The notes beneath the pieces are model-generated. The model did no database searches. It worked only from the letters and a program-made list of their open reading frames with translations, and was not told the DNA's origin. Shown here in pieces: positions 7,920 to 17,630 of a DNA stretch of 64,000 nucleotides. Origin of the DNA: JAABRU01 sp050180235 (GTDB taxonomy: Bacteria > Desulfobacterota > Desulfobacteria > Desulfobacterales > Desulfococcaceae); contig JBFXEJ010000001.1 of NCBI GenBank assembly GCA_050180235.1, positions 85,847 through 149,846 on the forward strand, read 5' to 3'. Numbering within the stretch: position 1 is the first letter of the stretch; each line of letters starts with the position of its first letter. Made by a program: the position numbers and the translations under genes.

Positions 7920-10166
7920 ATGAAAAAAAAACTGACAATCCATCCCCTGACAATTTCCCTCATTGCAATTATTGCTGTTGTTTTTGTTTTTCTGCTGCAG
8001 ATTCCCTTTCTGCACCGAATTGAACTGGAAACCCTTGATCTCCGGTTTCATTTCCGGGGAGAGAAAAATACGGGCGGCAATATAGTTCTGGCTGTCGTGG
8101 ATGAAAAAAGCATCAGTGAACAGGGCAAATGGATCTGGCCCAGAGCCAAATTTGCTGATCTGATTACCCGGCTTTCTGATGCGGGTGCAAAGGTGATAGC
8201 ATTTGATATCGGTTTTCTGGAAGCAGACAGAAATGATCAGAACATCATAGAAACACTTGAAAAAATGGGACAGCATCTGAAATCATCCGGCATTTTGCTT
8301 CCTGAGACAGAAAACTTCATGGAAAAACTGAAAAATGAGGCCAATCAGGACAGGATACTCGCTGATGCCATCCGGAATGCAAAGGCAAAAATAGTTCTGG
8401 GCTATTTTTTCCATACCGGACTTTCCCCTTCTGAATATCCAGAGGAAGAAGATTTCATCATTCAGCAGGAAAATATTGCAGGATCAGAATACAAAATCAG
8501 AAAAATATCCGCTGATTTTAAGGGCGGCCACATGATTGAAGGAATTCTGCCCCAGTCCAATATCAAAATTATTTCAGAATCATCCCGGTATTCCGGTCAT
8601 TTCAACATGGAACCGGATCAGGATGGCGTTATACGCTTCATTCCCCTTGCAGTCAGATTCAGGGATAATTTTTACGCGCCTTTGTCTCTGATGACTGCGG
8701 GTGCGTGGCTGGATGCTCCCGCGGGAATATCTGCTGACAGCAGCGGTGTCCGGTCTGTAAGGGTTGGCACTACGTCAGTTCCCACAGACAGCGAGGGAAG
8801 AATGTTCATCAATTACAGGGGGGGTGAAGGCACATTTCCCCATATTTCTGTAACAGATATTCTGCATGACCGTGTTCCGCCTGAAATGTTCCGGGATAAA
8901 ATCGTCATGGTCGGAGTAACGGCCATCGGCATATACGATATGCGGGTGGTTCCTTTTGAAAATATCTTTCCCGGACTTGAAATACACGCCAATGCGGTGG
9001 ACAATATTCTTACAAAGGATTTTCTGAAAAAACCTTATTGGATCCCTCTGTTTGATATTGCAGGGATTGTCTTTTCCGGGCTGCTGCTGGGAATACTGCT
9101 TCCCCGGATGGGAGTTGGCGCGGGCACTGTCACTGCTTCTGCTCTGTTTTCCGGATATATCATGCTGGCACAATATATGTTTTCCGCTTCGGGTCTGATT
9201 ATAACCCTGATCTATCCGCTTTCGGTCATGCTGATATTGTACACAGGCATAACCGTATACCGTTTTTTCATGGAATCCCGGCAGAAAAAATTTATCAGAG
9301 ATGCTTTTTCCCAGTATCTGGCTCCTTCTGTGGTCAGAAAACTCATTGAATCACCGGAAAATCTGCAACTTGGCGGGGAAGAGCGTCATATCACAGCATT
9401 TTTTTCAGATGTGCAGGGTTTTACCAGCATTTCCGAAAAACTGAGTCCCCCGGAAATCCGGGATCTGCTCAATGAATTTCTTACGGAAATGACAGACATT
9501 ATCCTGAAATATGAAGGCACTGTGGACAAATTTGAGGGGGATGCCATCATCGCGTTTTTCGGCGCTCCCAATCAGCTTGAAAACCACGCAGAAGTGGCCT
9601 GCAGAGCCGGTATTGACATGCAGAAACGCCTCGCTGTTCTCCGGAAAAAATGGAGAGAGGATCAGAGACCGGAACTGAAAATGCGCATCGGCATGAATAC
9701 AGGTATGGCTGTGGTGGGAAATATGGGATCTAAAAACCGTATGGATTACACAATGATCGGAGATACAGTCAACACTGCGGCCCGGCTGGAGGGAATGAAC
9801 AAGGTGTATGGCACTTACACACTTATCAGTCAGTTTACATACAGCGGAGCGGGCGAGGAAATTCTGACCAGGGAACTGGATATGGTCAGTCTGGTGGGGA
9901 AAAAAGAGGCGCTGAGAGTTTATGAAGTGCTGGGATATACGGAAGATGCTGATGAAAACCTGAAAAAAACACTGGCTTTTTATGCAGACGGTCTTGCAGC
10001 CTACCGGGCAATGAAATGGGACTCTGCAATTGAATATTTTGAAAATGCCCTGAAGCTGAGACCGGATGATGTTCCGGGCCGGACCATGCTTGAACGCTGC
10101 AGAAATTTCCGTGAAAATCCGCCTGATGCCAACTGGGGCGGAATTTATGCGGCTTTGAGCAAATAA
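7920..10166 (+). CDS. CHASE2-domain class III adenylate/guanylate cyclase with C-terminal TPR-like helices
   Basis: This 748-residue membrane enzyme should make a cyclic nucleotide (probably cAMP) from ATP in response to an external signal. An N-terminal membrane anchor (about 10-28) precedes a periplasmic CHASE2 sensor domain (about 30-375). Three membrane helices follow between about 378 and 460, then a class III cyclase domain (about 495-680). The domain shows FSDVQGFTSISE with a metal-binding Asp, KFEGDAIIAFFGAP with the second, and GDTVNTAARLEG. The last 60 residues resemble a TPR pair. The start at 7920 was chosen over an upstream in-frame ATG because GGAGG stands 7 bases before it and the residues before it show no membrane-protein character. 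The ligand of CHASE2 and the nucleotide made cannot be read from sequence. Confidence 0.92.
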   Translation: MKKKLTIHPLTISLIAIIAVVFVFLLQIPFLHRIELETLDLRFHFRGEKNTGGNIVLAVVDEKSISEQGKWIWPRAKFADLITRLSDAGAKVIAFDIGFLEADRNDQNIIETLEKMGQHLKSSGILLPETENFMEKLKNEANQDRILADAIRNAKAKIVLGYFFHTGLSPSEYPEEEDFIIQQENIAGSEYKIRKISADFKGGHMIEGILPQSNIKIISESSRYSGHFNMEPDQDGVIRFIPLAVRFRDNFYAPLSLMTAGAWLDAPAGISADSSGVRSVRVGTTSVPTDSEGRMFINYRGGEGTFPHISVTDILHDRVPPEMFRDKIVMVGVTAIGIYDMRVVPFENIFPGLEIHANAVDNILTKDFLKKPYWIPLFDIAGIVFSGLLLGILLPRMGVGAGTVTASALFSGYIMLAQYMFSASGLIITLIYPLSVMLILYTGITVYRFFMESRQKKFIRDAFSQYLAPSVVRKLIESPENLQLGGEERHITAFFSDVQGFTSISEKLSPPEIRDLLNEFLTEMTDIILKYEGTVDKFEGDAIIAFFGAPNQLENHAEVACRAGIDMQKRLAVLRKKWREDQRPELKMRIGMNTGMAVVGNMGSKNRMDYTMIGDTVNTAARLEGMNKVYGTYTLISQFTYSGAGEEILTRELDMVSLVGKKEALRVYEVLGYTEDADENLKKTLAFYADGLAAYRAMKWDSAIEYFENALKLRPDDVPGRTMLERCRNFRENPPDANWGGIYAALSK

Positions 10167-10189
10167 TGTGGCTCTCAGCAACTCCTCTT

Positions 10190-10230
10190 CTGAAATGTCA
10201 GCAGTGGGACTTTTCATGCTGATAAAATTA
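10190..10230. repeat. Remnant of the GGTAGTGGG MITE end
   Basis: GCAGTGGGACTTTTCATGCT matches the left end of the intact MITE at 19396 almost base for base over about 20 positions, then diverges. Only one end is visible. Confidence 0.6.
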
Positions 10231-10270
10231 TGCTGTACTGCTCCCGGTTTCCTGTCAATGCTAATTAAGA

Positions 10271-10410
10271 GCTGATGTTACGCAGCCTTTCCAAAAATCA
10301 GGCAGTTATTCTCTTTGACCGTCATTCCGGCAAAAGCCGGAATCCGGTATTTTCAACGGCTTCCGGATACCGGTTTTCGCCGGTATGACGATCCGGCGTA
10401 ACATCAGTTA
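10271..10410. repeat. MITE-like repeat, family CTGATGTTACGC, copy 1
   Basis: CTGATGTTACGC at the left is mirrored by GCGTAACATCAG at the right. The centre has an inner inverted repeat around CATTCCGGCAAAAGCCGGAAT and CCGGTATGACG. A second full copy is at 49815-49955 and partial copies lie near 42090-42155 and 44855-44950. Confidence 0.8.
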
Positions 10411-10476
10411 TCAGGTTGGCACTTTTTCAAAATACGATTCCCATTTCCGTCTTTTCTGCCAGGAAAGTCCTCGTTT

Positions 10477-10622
10477 CTCGTTCCCGCGTTTCGCGCCAAT
10501 GCCATTAAGTTAAGGAATTTCCGGAGTGCCGAAATGAAGTGAAACGGAATTTTGGCCGGATTTTCCGGACTGTTTCAGTGTCCCAGACTTTCAGTCCGGG
10601 ACTCCTTTGCCATTAAGTTAAG
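10477..10622. repeat. Repeat family CCATTAAGTTAAGG, copy 1
   Basis: About 120 bases (CCATTAAGTTAAGG, then a stretch running through TCCGGACTGTTTCAGTG to CAGTCCGGGACTCCTT) are nearly identical to 43698-43803. Its right end runs directly into the next repeat at 10618, so the two elements abut or are nested. Confidence 0.8.
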
Positions 10623-10761
10623 GCGATTTCCATGAAAAAATGTACCATCATTGCAGGGCGGGCACGGCTTTTTGTGCCCGCCGTTTCAGCAGGACGGCGG
10701 GCACAAAAAGCCGTGCCCACCTACTAAAAACGGTATAATCATTAATGGAAATCACCTAAGG
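10618..10761. repeat. MITE-like repeat, family CTTAGGTGATTTCC, copy 2
   Basis: This copy runs in the opposite orientation to the one at 1783. It has the same ends (TTAAGGCGATTTCCAT and ATGGAAATCACCTAAG) and the same central inverted repeat of GGGCACGGCTTTTTGTGCCC. Confidence 0.85.
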
Positions 10762-10983
10762 AAAAGGCATTTCAGGGCTTTCCTGCATTGACGCGAAGCG
10801 TGTGAACGAGAATGCCATCCCCAGCGGGATTTGTTGACTTTTTGCAAAACCATCTGGTATGATGTGCCGGATATTCTGTTTTGGCACTTCCAGAATAAAA
10901 TGCAAACAGGCAGGGAGGGCAAAAGCGCATTTCGGCAGGCTCAATAACAGGAGCGTTGCCCACCGTTCCGATGAAAAGAATTC

Positions 10984-11074
10984 GTAGGGCGGGTGAAGCG
11001 GAGCGTAACCCGCCGTTGGGATGCCGCAATTCCCCCGAAATGGCGGGTTCCGCTGCCGCTTCACCCACCCTGCA
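10984..11074. repeat. Inverted repeat with GTAGGGYGGGTGAAGCG ends
   Basis: GGGCGGGTGAAGCGGAGCG is mirrored by CGCTGCCGCTTCACCCACCC about 60 bases on. A related half element starts at 42541, and a relative ending in GTGCCCACCCTAC is at 31297-31373. It ends about 60 bases before the protease start. Confidence 0.7.
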
Positions 11075-11136
11075 GAAATTGTTATGGATTTTGAACACAT
11101 ACATATTAATCAGGCAAAACAAAAAGGAGAAACACC

Positions 11137-14100
11137 ATGAAAAAGATGAATTATGCGCTAAAGGTTCTGGCAGTTCTGGCTGCCGTTTTTGGGATTTTTG
11201 CACACAATGCGCTGGCCGATCAGATTACCATTGACCTGCCGCGTGTAAACGTAACCGTTACCAAAGATGCAGACGGTTTTGCCCAATTTACCGGGGAAGG
11301 CATTCAGTACCTCAGCCAGCCCGGCGAACCGGCCATTCCCTATCTGGTGGTCAAGGCATTGCTGCCGCCGGGTGCGGATCTTTCCACCCTTCAGGTGAAT
11401 GTGGAACGGGCAGCCGTGACATCAGCGGCTGTGCAGAGTACCGAAGCATGGGAAATCCGGCCCATGCCTGTGCCCCAGGTGATTTCCGATCTGCCCCCAC
11501 TCAATGCCAGCGGTGAAAATGAGGCTGTTTACAATACCAGCATCCGTTTTCCCTACAGCATTGTGGGAAGCATCAGCACCGGGGCATTTTGGGAATGGCA
11601 GTTGGCGGACATTCCCATTGCCCTGTATCACTGGAACCCTGTCACCAAAGGGCTTTTTACTCTGGAAAGTTCCCAGGCAGTGCTGACATTTGAACATAAA
11701 TCCGTTTATGGCCGCAGAACTGCGCAGACCTTCAGCGGAATGAGAAAAGACCGGGTGAAAAACATGGTGGTGAATTTTGATCAGGTGGCAGAGGATTATC
11801 CCACCGCACCAACCCGGAAAAGTTCCATACAGGAAAAAAGCAGTTATGTCATCATCACCACAAATGCGATCCGCTCGGCTTCGGCACAGATGGCAAATTT
11901 TGTGCAGCACAAGGAAAACCGGGGCTATGCGGTGCGGGTGATTACGGAAAATATCTGGGGCGGCGGAAGCGGAGACACGGCAGCAGAAAATATCCGCAAC
12001 TGGCTGATTGCCAATTACGAAGTGATGAATATTGAATATGTGCTGCTCATCGGCAATCCGAACCCCTCAACCGGCGATGTGCCGATGAAAATGCTCTGGC
12101 CGAGAAACAATGCAACATATTATACTCAGTATAAAGATTCTCCTTCGGATTATTATTATGCCGATTTGACCGGGAACTGGGATTTGGACGGAGACGGCAG
12201 ATTTGGAGAAGAGGATAATGATTTTGGGCCGGGCGGTGTAGACAGAATTTCAGAAGTCATTGTGGGCAGGATTCCGTATTATGGAAATTCTGCAGATTTG
12301 GACAGTATTTTAGCCAAAACAATTGCTTATCAGAATGAAACAAATCAGGAATGGCGGAAAAAAGTTCTGCTGCCTATGGAACCGGTTTTTAAAACCGATC
12401 CCTCTTTTTACTTGGGTGAACAAATCAGAAATGACATCATTGTACCCAAAGGATGGGGTTTTCATCGTATTTATGACAATTTCAATCAGTATGACAACAA
12501 TGCAGGCATTCCTATTCCGCCTGATACAGAGACAGTGCCATGTGATGTCAGCAATGTTACAACAGTTTGGAAAAATTCAAATTTCGGGGCTGTCATATGG
12601 TTTACTCACGGATGGATGGATTCTGCTTCGGGGATTATGACTTCTTCCAATGCAGCAAATCTCAATAACAATCATCCGAGTTTCACCTTTCAGGCTTCAT
12701 GCCTTACTTCTCATCCTGAAACAGTCAATAACCTTTCTTACTCTTTGCTCAAAAACGGTGCAATTGCCACAGTGGGGGCAACCCGCGTTTCATGGGGTGG
12801 AGGTGAAACAACTTATAACGGTTCAAGTTCCTGTCCGGGTATGGGTTATGAATATGCCCAGAGGATAATTACAAAAAACATGAAAGCAGGCTATGCCCTG
12901 TATGATATGAAACAGACTCTTGCTGCCAATAGCGGCCCAAGATGGATGAACTTCACCGATTTCTGCCTGTACGGTGATCCCGAAGTTGCCCTGATTGAAA
13001 CCAATGTCACGGACAATCCGCCGACCATCTCCGACATTCCTGAGCAGACTACGCAAAAAGGTATCGAAATCATGATTCCTTTTACAATAAATGATGATTT
13101 CACACCATTGGATGATCTTGATTTGACAGTATCCCCGGTAAACCTGATGCTTGCTCCGCTTGAAAACATTGTTGTTAGCGGTTCTGGAGAGGAACGAGTT
13201 TTGAAAATTTTACCTGGCAGTGGTGCAACTGGAAATACACATATTACAATAACTGTTAAAGATGAATCTGGTAATACAGCTTCAAAAATGTTTAATTTTA
13301 TAGTTAATGAATTTGCTGATTGGCATTGGGAATATCCAACTTCACCGGGAAAAGGGCAAAATTTTTATGGTGTTTGGGGAAGCGCAGAAAATGATATTTT
13401 TGTTGTTGGAAATAATGGTATAATACTTCATTATGATGGAACTATCAGTTCTGAAATGATAAGCGGAACAGATAGCCGTCTCAACGGAATATGGGGAACT
13501 TCAGAAAATAGTGTTTATGCTGTGGGCGATAAAGGAACAATTCTGCACTATGATGGTAGTATCTGGTCAGAAATGCAAAGTGGTGTTTTGGCTGATTTAA
13601 AAAATATAATGGGGATTTCTGAAAATGATATTTTTGCTGTAGGTAATGGTGTGATTCTCCATTATGATGGCAGTAAATGGTCAGAAATGAAAAGTGGAAT
13701 TGATAATTCTTTTTATCTTGAAGATGTATGGGGAAGTTCCGGTAGTAATGTTTTTGCTGTAGGTTGGATTGGTCCTTTTGACACATATGGAGTTATTTTG
13801 CATTATGATGGCAATAACTGGACAGAAATACCGAACAAACCATCCGAAGAAAATTTTTTTGGCATATGGGGAAGTTCAGCAAATGATATTTTTGTTTGTG
13901 GATGGGATGGAATATATCACTATGATGGCAGTAACTGGATACGTCAATTATCATCGAGCATAACCGATATTTTTGGAAACTCAAGCAATGATGTCTATGC
14001 CTTAGACATGAGTAGCGAAGGCTGTATTTATCATTATGATGGCAATCAGTGGACAGTAGTAACAAAGCTATATCCTTTCTCTCTACCATATTTTACAACT

Positions 14101-16803
14101 GGATGGATCATCTCAAAAGATAAATTTTTTATTGTCGGTAATTATAGTACTTTTCTCAATTTTGATGGTATTAAATGTACAGAAATAATAGATGAAAACC
14201 ACTTCTTTTTTGTAGATATATGGGGAAGTTCAGCAAATGATATATACGCTATAGATGGCAGATATATTCTTCACTATGATGGAACTCACTGGACGGAAAA
14301 AGAAATAACATCTTTTTGGTCATTAAGTGGCATATGGGGAAGTTCAGCAAATGATATTTTTATAGTGGGAGGTCAGGGTTCTATCTACCATTATAATGGA
14401 TATCAATGGTCACAAATGGTAAGCGGAACAACTGAAGATCTTTTTAAAATATGGGGGAGTGCTGCAAATGATGTTTTTGCAGTAGGCCGTAATGGTACTA
14501 TTCTCCACTATGATGGCAACCAATGGTCACAAATGCATACTGAATATACAAATTATCTTCATAGTGTATGGGGAACTTCTGGAGATAATGTTTTCATTGC
14601 AGCATCAAATGAGATACTCCACTATGACGGTATCAAATGGACAACAATGATAGATATTTATCCAAGCAGATTTTTTGATGTATGGGGCAGTTCTGATGAC
14701 AACATCTTTGCAGTTGGCAGTCTTGGAACAATGTACCACTATGACGGAAATCAGTGGAGACAGTTACCCAAAGTAACTGACAAATACCTGACAAGCATAT
14801 GGGGGAGTAACGAAAATAATATTTTTTCAGTAGGTAGTGAAGGTACCATTATTTATTATAATGGTATTAATTGGATACCAATGACGAGTGGGATAACTAG
14901 CTGGCTTGATGGTGTATGGGGATTTTCAGAAAACAATGTTTATGCTGTGAGTCAAAACAGTGCGATTCTTCATTATCATCCCCTATATAATAAACCTGTA
15001 CTTCTTTCCACACCTGATCATCCTAATATAACAAATAATTCTGGAACGGAAGTGCTGAGTATTACCAACGCGGGAACCGGCTCCCTCACATGGACAGCCG
15101 AAGAAAACGAACCCTGGTTCTCCATTTCCCCTGCATCCGGGTCCGCACCCGGAACCCTTACTGCCACTTACCTTTCCAACCCCGGCGACCAGCGCACCGG
15201 AAAAATCCGCATCACTGCTCCGGGCGCGGCAAACAGCCCCAAAGAAATCACCCTCACACAGGCCCCCAAAGCCGGGCAGCATTTCACCCCAATTTGGACA
15301 GGCAACCCTTACAACCGCATGAATTTATACGTTGTCGGAGCCACCCTGAACAGTATCCCCCTTTCCATCGGGGATGAAATCGCCATCTTTGACGGCAGCA
15401 AATGCGTGGGCATGGGAATTGTGGACGGAACAGTTTCCTATGAAAAAATCCTGATCATCAAAACCTCACAGGATGACGGCTCCGGCAAAGGCTTCACAGA
15501 CGGCCATTCCATCACCTTCAGATATTGGGATGTGAGCGCAGGACAGGAAATCACACTTGTCACACCCGCATTCAAGGACATCACCACCGGAAATCCAATA
15601 GCCGCGCCGGTATTTGAAGGCATGGGAGATTACGGTGTCGCACTTTCCAGTGGGGGCAGCAGTCAGCAGACCCTTTCCCTGAACAAAGGCTGGAACATCA
15701 TGTCTTCCTATATCGTACCCCAGAACACCGACATGCTCAGCGTGGTGCAGCCCCTTATCACCAACGGAACCTTAAACAAAGTCATCAGCGAAAGCGGGGA
15801 CACCATCATCAACGCATTCGGCAACTGGACGAACACCATCGGCAATTATGACCCGGAAGAAGGCTACAAAATCAAACTCAACAACGGTTCCCAACTGCTC
15901 ATTACCGGCGCAAACTCTGCCCCGGCCCTGAGCAACATGTATGCTTCCACCCAGTCGATCAGCATTCCCCTGATCGCAGGCTGGAATATTGTCAGTTATC
16001 CCTTCAGCAATTCCCAGAATGCCATGTCCGCAGTGCAGACACTCATCAATGCAGGGGTTCTGGAAAAAATGATTGACGAAACCGGCAATTCCATCCTCAA
16101 GGTCTTCGGCAACTGGACAAACCGCATTGGCAATCTTACTGCGGGAAAAGGCTATGAAATCAAAGTGAACAAAGACGCTGTGCTGGTTCTGTACGAATCC
16201 GGAGTACCCGCAGGCAGGACTGAGGAAAGCCGGGAAGTCCGCGCAGCCACAAGCCATTTCACTCCTGTATGGACAGGAAACCCCTTTAACCGCATGAATC
16301 TTTATATTGCTGGCGTAAACGCTTCGGTTTCCATTGGGGATGAAATTGCTGTGTATGACGGAAGCAAATGCGTGGGAGCCGTTGTGGTGGAAAGCGAAAT
16401 TTCATACACCACACCCCTGATTGTCACCTGTTCACAGGATGACGGAACCGGCAACGGATTCACAGACGGCAATGCCATCACCTTCCGGCTCTGGGATTCC
16501 AGTCTGTCAGCGGAAAGCACCATGCCAGTGCCCAATTACATGGATCTGGAAAACGGCAGTCCCATTGCCGCGCCTGCATTCAAAGGCGGTGAGGAATACG
16601 GAGTAACATGGAATGCCATTGATTACCGGGCAGACATAAACCATAACGGAAAAGTCAATCTGGAAGATGCGATTCTGGCTTTGCGGATCATGTCCGGCAT
16701 TACAGTGGAAAACATTTACACAGATGCGGATGTCAACAATGATCAGCGCATTGGAATGCCGGAAGCGGTTTATGCTTTGCAGAAAACAGCGAAGCTGAGA
16801 TAA
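11137..16803 (+). CDS. Secreted gingipain-type (C25) cysteine protease with WG-repeat propeller, BACON and dockerin modules
   Basis: This 1888-residue exported multidomain protein has a Sec signal peptide at 1-27. A C25-type propeptide region (about 30-215) precedes a peptidase C25 domain (about 230-620), with the likely catalytic His near 491 (WFTHGW) and Cys near 522 (QASCLTSH). A bacterial Ig-like stretch follows. Then come 14 units of about 38 residues (about 741-1283) built on WGSSANDIFAVG...ILHYDG..W, predicted to fold as a beta-propeller. A BACON-like domain (about 1288-1376), two FTPIWTGNPYNRMNLY modules (about 1382-1500 and 1706-1820) around two KGWNIMS-type modules, and a dockerin-like EF-hand pair (DINHNGKVNLEDA, DADVNNDQRIG) complete it. 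AAGGAG precedes the ATG. The propeller DNA (about 13040-15030) is visibly richer in A/T than the flanking modules, which suggests a separate origin. A gingipain-like cleavage preference is not shown. Confidence 0.85.
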   Translation: MKKMNYALKVLAVLAAVFGIFAHNALADQITIDLPRVNVTVTKDADGFAQFTGEGIQYLSQPGEPAIPYLVVKALLPPGADLSTLQVNVERAAVTSAAVQSTEAWEIRPMPVPQVISDLPPLNASGENEAVYNTSIRFPYSIVGSISTGAFWEWQLADIPIALYHWNPVTKGLFTLESSQAVLTFEHKSVYGRRTAQTFSGMRKDRVKNMVVNFDQVAEDYPTAPTRKSSIQEKSSYVIITTNAIRSASAQMANFVQHKENRGYAVRVITENIWGGGSGDTAAENIRNWLIANYEVMNIEYVLLIGNPNPSTGDVPMKMLWPRNNATYYTQYKDSPSDYYYADLTGNWDLDGDGRFGEEDNDFGPGGVDRISEVIVGRIPYYGNSADLDSILAKTIAYQNETNQEWRKKVLLPMEPVFKTDPSFYLGEQIRNDIIVPKGWGFHRIYDNFNQYDNNAGIPIPPDTETVPCDVSNVTTVWKNSNFGAVIWFTHGWMDSASGIMTSSNAANLNNNHPSFTFQASCLTSHPETVNNLSYSLLKNGAIATVGATRVSWGGGETTYNGSSSCPGMGYEYAQRIITKNMKAGYALYDMKQTLAANSGPRWMNFTDFCLYGDPEVALIETNVTDNPPTISDIPEQTTQKGIEIMIPFTINDDFTPLDDLDLTVSPVNLMLAPLENIVVSGSGEERVLKILPGSGATGNTHITITVKDESGNTASKMFNFIVNEFADWHWEYPTSPGKGQNFYGVWGSAENDIFVVGNNGIILHYDGTISSEMISGTDSRLNGIWGTSENSVYAVGDKGTILHYDGSIWSEMQSGVLADLKNIMGISENDIFAVGNGVILHYDGSKWSEMKSGIDNSFYLEDVWGSSGSNVFAVGWIGPFDTYGVILHYDGNNWTEIPNKPSEENFFGIWGSSANDIFVCGWDGIYHYDGSNWIRQLSSSITDIFGNSSNDVYALDMSSEGCIYHYDGNQWTVVTKLYPFSLPYFTTGWIISKDKFFIVGNYSTFLNFDGIKCTEIIDENHFFFVDIWGSSANDIYAIDGRYILHYDGTHWTEKEITSFWSLSGIWGSSANDIFIVGGQGSIYHYNGYQWSQMVSGTTEDLFKIWGSAANDVFAVGRNGTILHYDGNQWSQMHTEYTNYLHSVWGTSGDNVFIAASNEILHYDGIKWTTMIDIYPSRFFDVWGSSDDNIFAVGSLGTMYHYDGNQWRQLPKVTDKYLTSIWGSNENNIFSVGSEGTIIYYNGINWIPMTSGITSWLDGVWGFSENNVYAVSQNSAILHYHPLYNKPVLLSTPDHPNITNNSGTEVLSITNAGTGSLTWTAEENEPWFSISPASGSAPGTLTATYLSNPGDQRTGKIRITAPGAANSPKEITLTQAPKAGQHFTPIWTGNPYNRMNLYVVGATLNSIPLSIGDEIAIFDGSKCVGMGIVDGTVSYEKILIIKTSQDDGSGKGFTDGHSITFRYWDVSAGQEITLVTPAFKDITTGNPIAAPVFEGMGDYGVALSSGGSSQQTLSLNKGWNIMSSYIVPQNTDMLSVVQPLITNGTLNKVISESGDTIINAFGNWTNTIGNYDPEEGYKIKLNNGSQLLITGANSAPALSNMYASTQSISIPLIAGWNIVSYPFSNSQNAMSAVQTLINAGVLEKMIDETGNSILKVFGNWTNRIGNLTAGKGYEIKVNKDAVLVLYESGVPAGRTEESREVRAATSHFTPVWTGNPFNRMNLYIAGVNASVSIGDEIAVYDGSKCVGAVVVESEISYTTPLIVTCSQDDGTGNGFTDGNAITFRLWDSSLSAESTMPVPNYMDLENGSPIAAPAFKGGEEYGVTWNAIDYRADINHNGKVNLEDAILALRIMSGITVENIYTDADVNNDQRIGMPEAVYALQKTAKLR

Positions 16804-16810
16804 ATCAGAC

Positions 16811-16886
16811 GGTTTTCCTTTTTTAAAAGGGGGATTTTCTGACAGTTGAAAAGAAATCCCCCTGCCCTTTGCAAAAGGGAATCAAA
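16811..16886. repeat. Inverted repeat after the protease gene
   Basis: CCTTTTTTAAAAGGGGGATTT is mirrored by AAATCCCCCTGCCCTTTGC with a 20-base loop. It may act as the protease terminator, but the T run is short. It resembles common dispersed repeats with GGGGGATTT arms. Confidence 0.55.
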
Positions 16887-16944
16887 ACCCTCTGATTTGA
16901 CAAACATATTTTTGCACCGGACTCATAGGAAAAAGGAGATGCAA

Positions 16945-17160
16945 ATGCAAGTGATTGAAATTAAAAATATAAAAGAATTACCTGAGAAAATCGGACATCT
17001 CAATATTTCCCCCGGATCACCGCTCCGGATTATTATTGAGGAAATAAAATCCATCCCAAATCAAATGGATTTTGCTTTTTTAAATGATGATTACTGGAAT
17101 GGTGAGGTTCCTTCTGATTTATCTTTAAAACATGATGAATATCTCTATGGTGAAGAATGA
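16945..17160 (+). CDS. Probable antitoxin of a PIN-domain toxin-antitoxin pair
   Basis: A 71-residue acidic protein (MQVIEIKNIKELPEKIG...) ending in DEYLYGEE. It has no recognised DNA-binding motif, but its size, position and 4-base ATGA overlap with the downstream PIN gene are those of an antitoxin. The C-terminal acidic stretch (SLKHDEYLYGEE) is the usual toxin-contacting part in VapB-like proteins. ATG 16945 was chosen because AAGGAG stands 8 bases upstream. An ATG at 16939 is too close to it, and the longer frame from 16846 runs through repeat-derived sequence. Confidence 0.7.
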   Translation: MQVIEIKNIKELPEKIGHLNISPGSPLRIIIEEIKSIPNQMDFAFLNDDYWNGEVPSDLSLKHDEYLYGEE

Positions 17161-17573
17161 CAGCGGGGAAAATGATTTTTGCTGACACTGGAGCATACCT
17201 GTCCTGTTTTTGCAGGCAGGATCAGTATCACCGGGATTCTCTCCGTATATGGAAAGAACTGGCTTCAGAAAAGACAGTTACGATTACCACCAATCATGTC
17301 ATTGATGAACTGGCAACCCTGCTGGCCCGGCGGACAAGTTATGATTTTTCGGCAGGAAAAACAGAGGAAATTTATGATTCAAAACTTTCCATGATTATCC
17401 GGCCGGATCAGAACGATGAACTGGAGGCACTGAAAATTTTCAAAAAGTATGCGGATCAGAAAATCAGTTTTACAGACTGTCTTTCTTTTGTGGTCATGAA
17501 AAATCTCAAAATTCAGCATGTGTTTACATTTGATCACCACTTCAGCATATTTGGATTTTATATAATTCATTGA
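17157..17573 (+). CDS. vapC: PIN-domain ribonuclease toxin (VapC-like)
   Basis: This 138-residue protein has the spaced acidic residues of a PIN nuclease: Asp in FADTGAY near the N terminus, Glu in NHVIDELATLL, Asp in FTDCLSFVVM and the FTFDHHF motif near the end. PIN toxins cleave tRNA or rRNA when freed from their antitoxin. It starts in a 4-base overlap with the preceding small gene, so the two are translationally coupled. The rather complete C terminus suggests an active protein. It belongs to the COG2402-like PIN group. The target RNA is not predictable. Confidence 0.85.
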   Translation: MTAGKMIFADTGAYLSCFCRQDQYHRDSLRIWKELASEKTVTITTNHVIDELATLLARRTSYDFSAGKTEEIYDSKLSMIIRPDQNDELEALKIFKKYADQKISFTDCLSFVVMKNLKIQHVFTFDHHFSIFGFYIIH

Positions 17574-17595
17574 AACTGAAATATAAAACCCGATC

Positions 17596-17624
17596 ATCCT
17601 GGGCGGAAATCCCCGCCCCGGAGC
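17596..17624. terminator. GGGCGGAAATCCCCGCCC hairpin
   Basis: GGGCGG and CCGCCC pair around a short AT loop between the converging vapC and hicB genes. It is probably a shared terminator, although no long T run follows on either strand. Confidence 0.4.
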
Positions 17625-17630
17625 ATTTCA

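Noticed and set aside
12823..13169. Minus-strand frames inside the protease gene
   Set aside because: Shadows of the C25 domain; composition does not fit real proteins.
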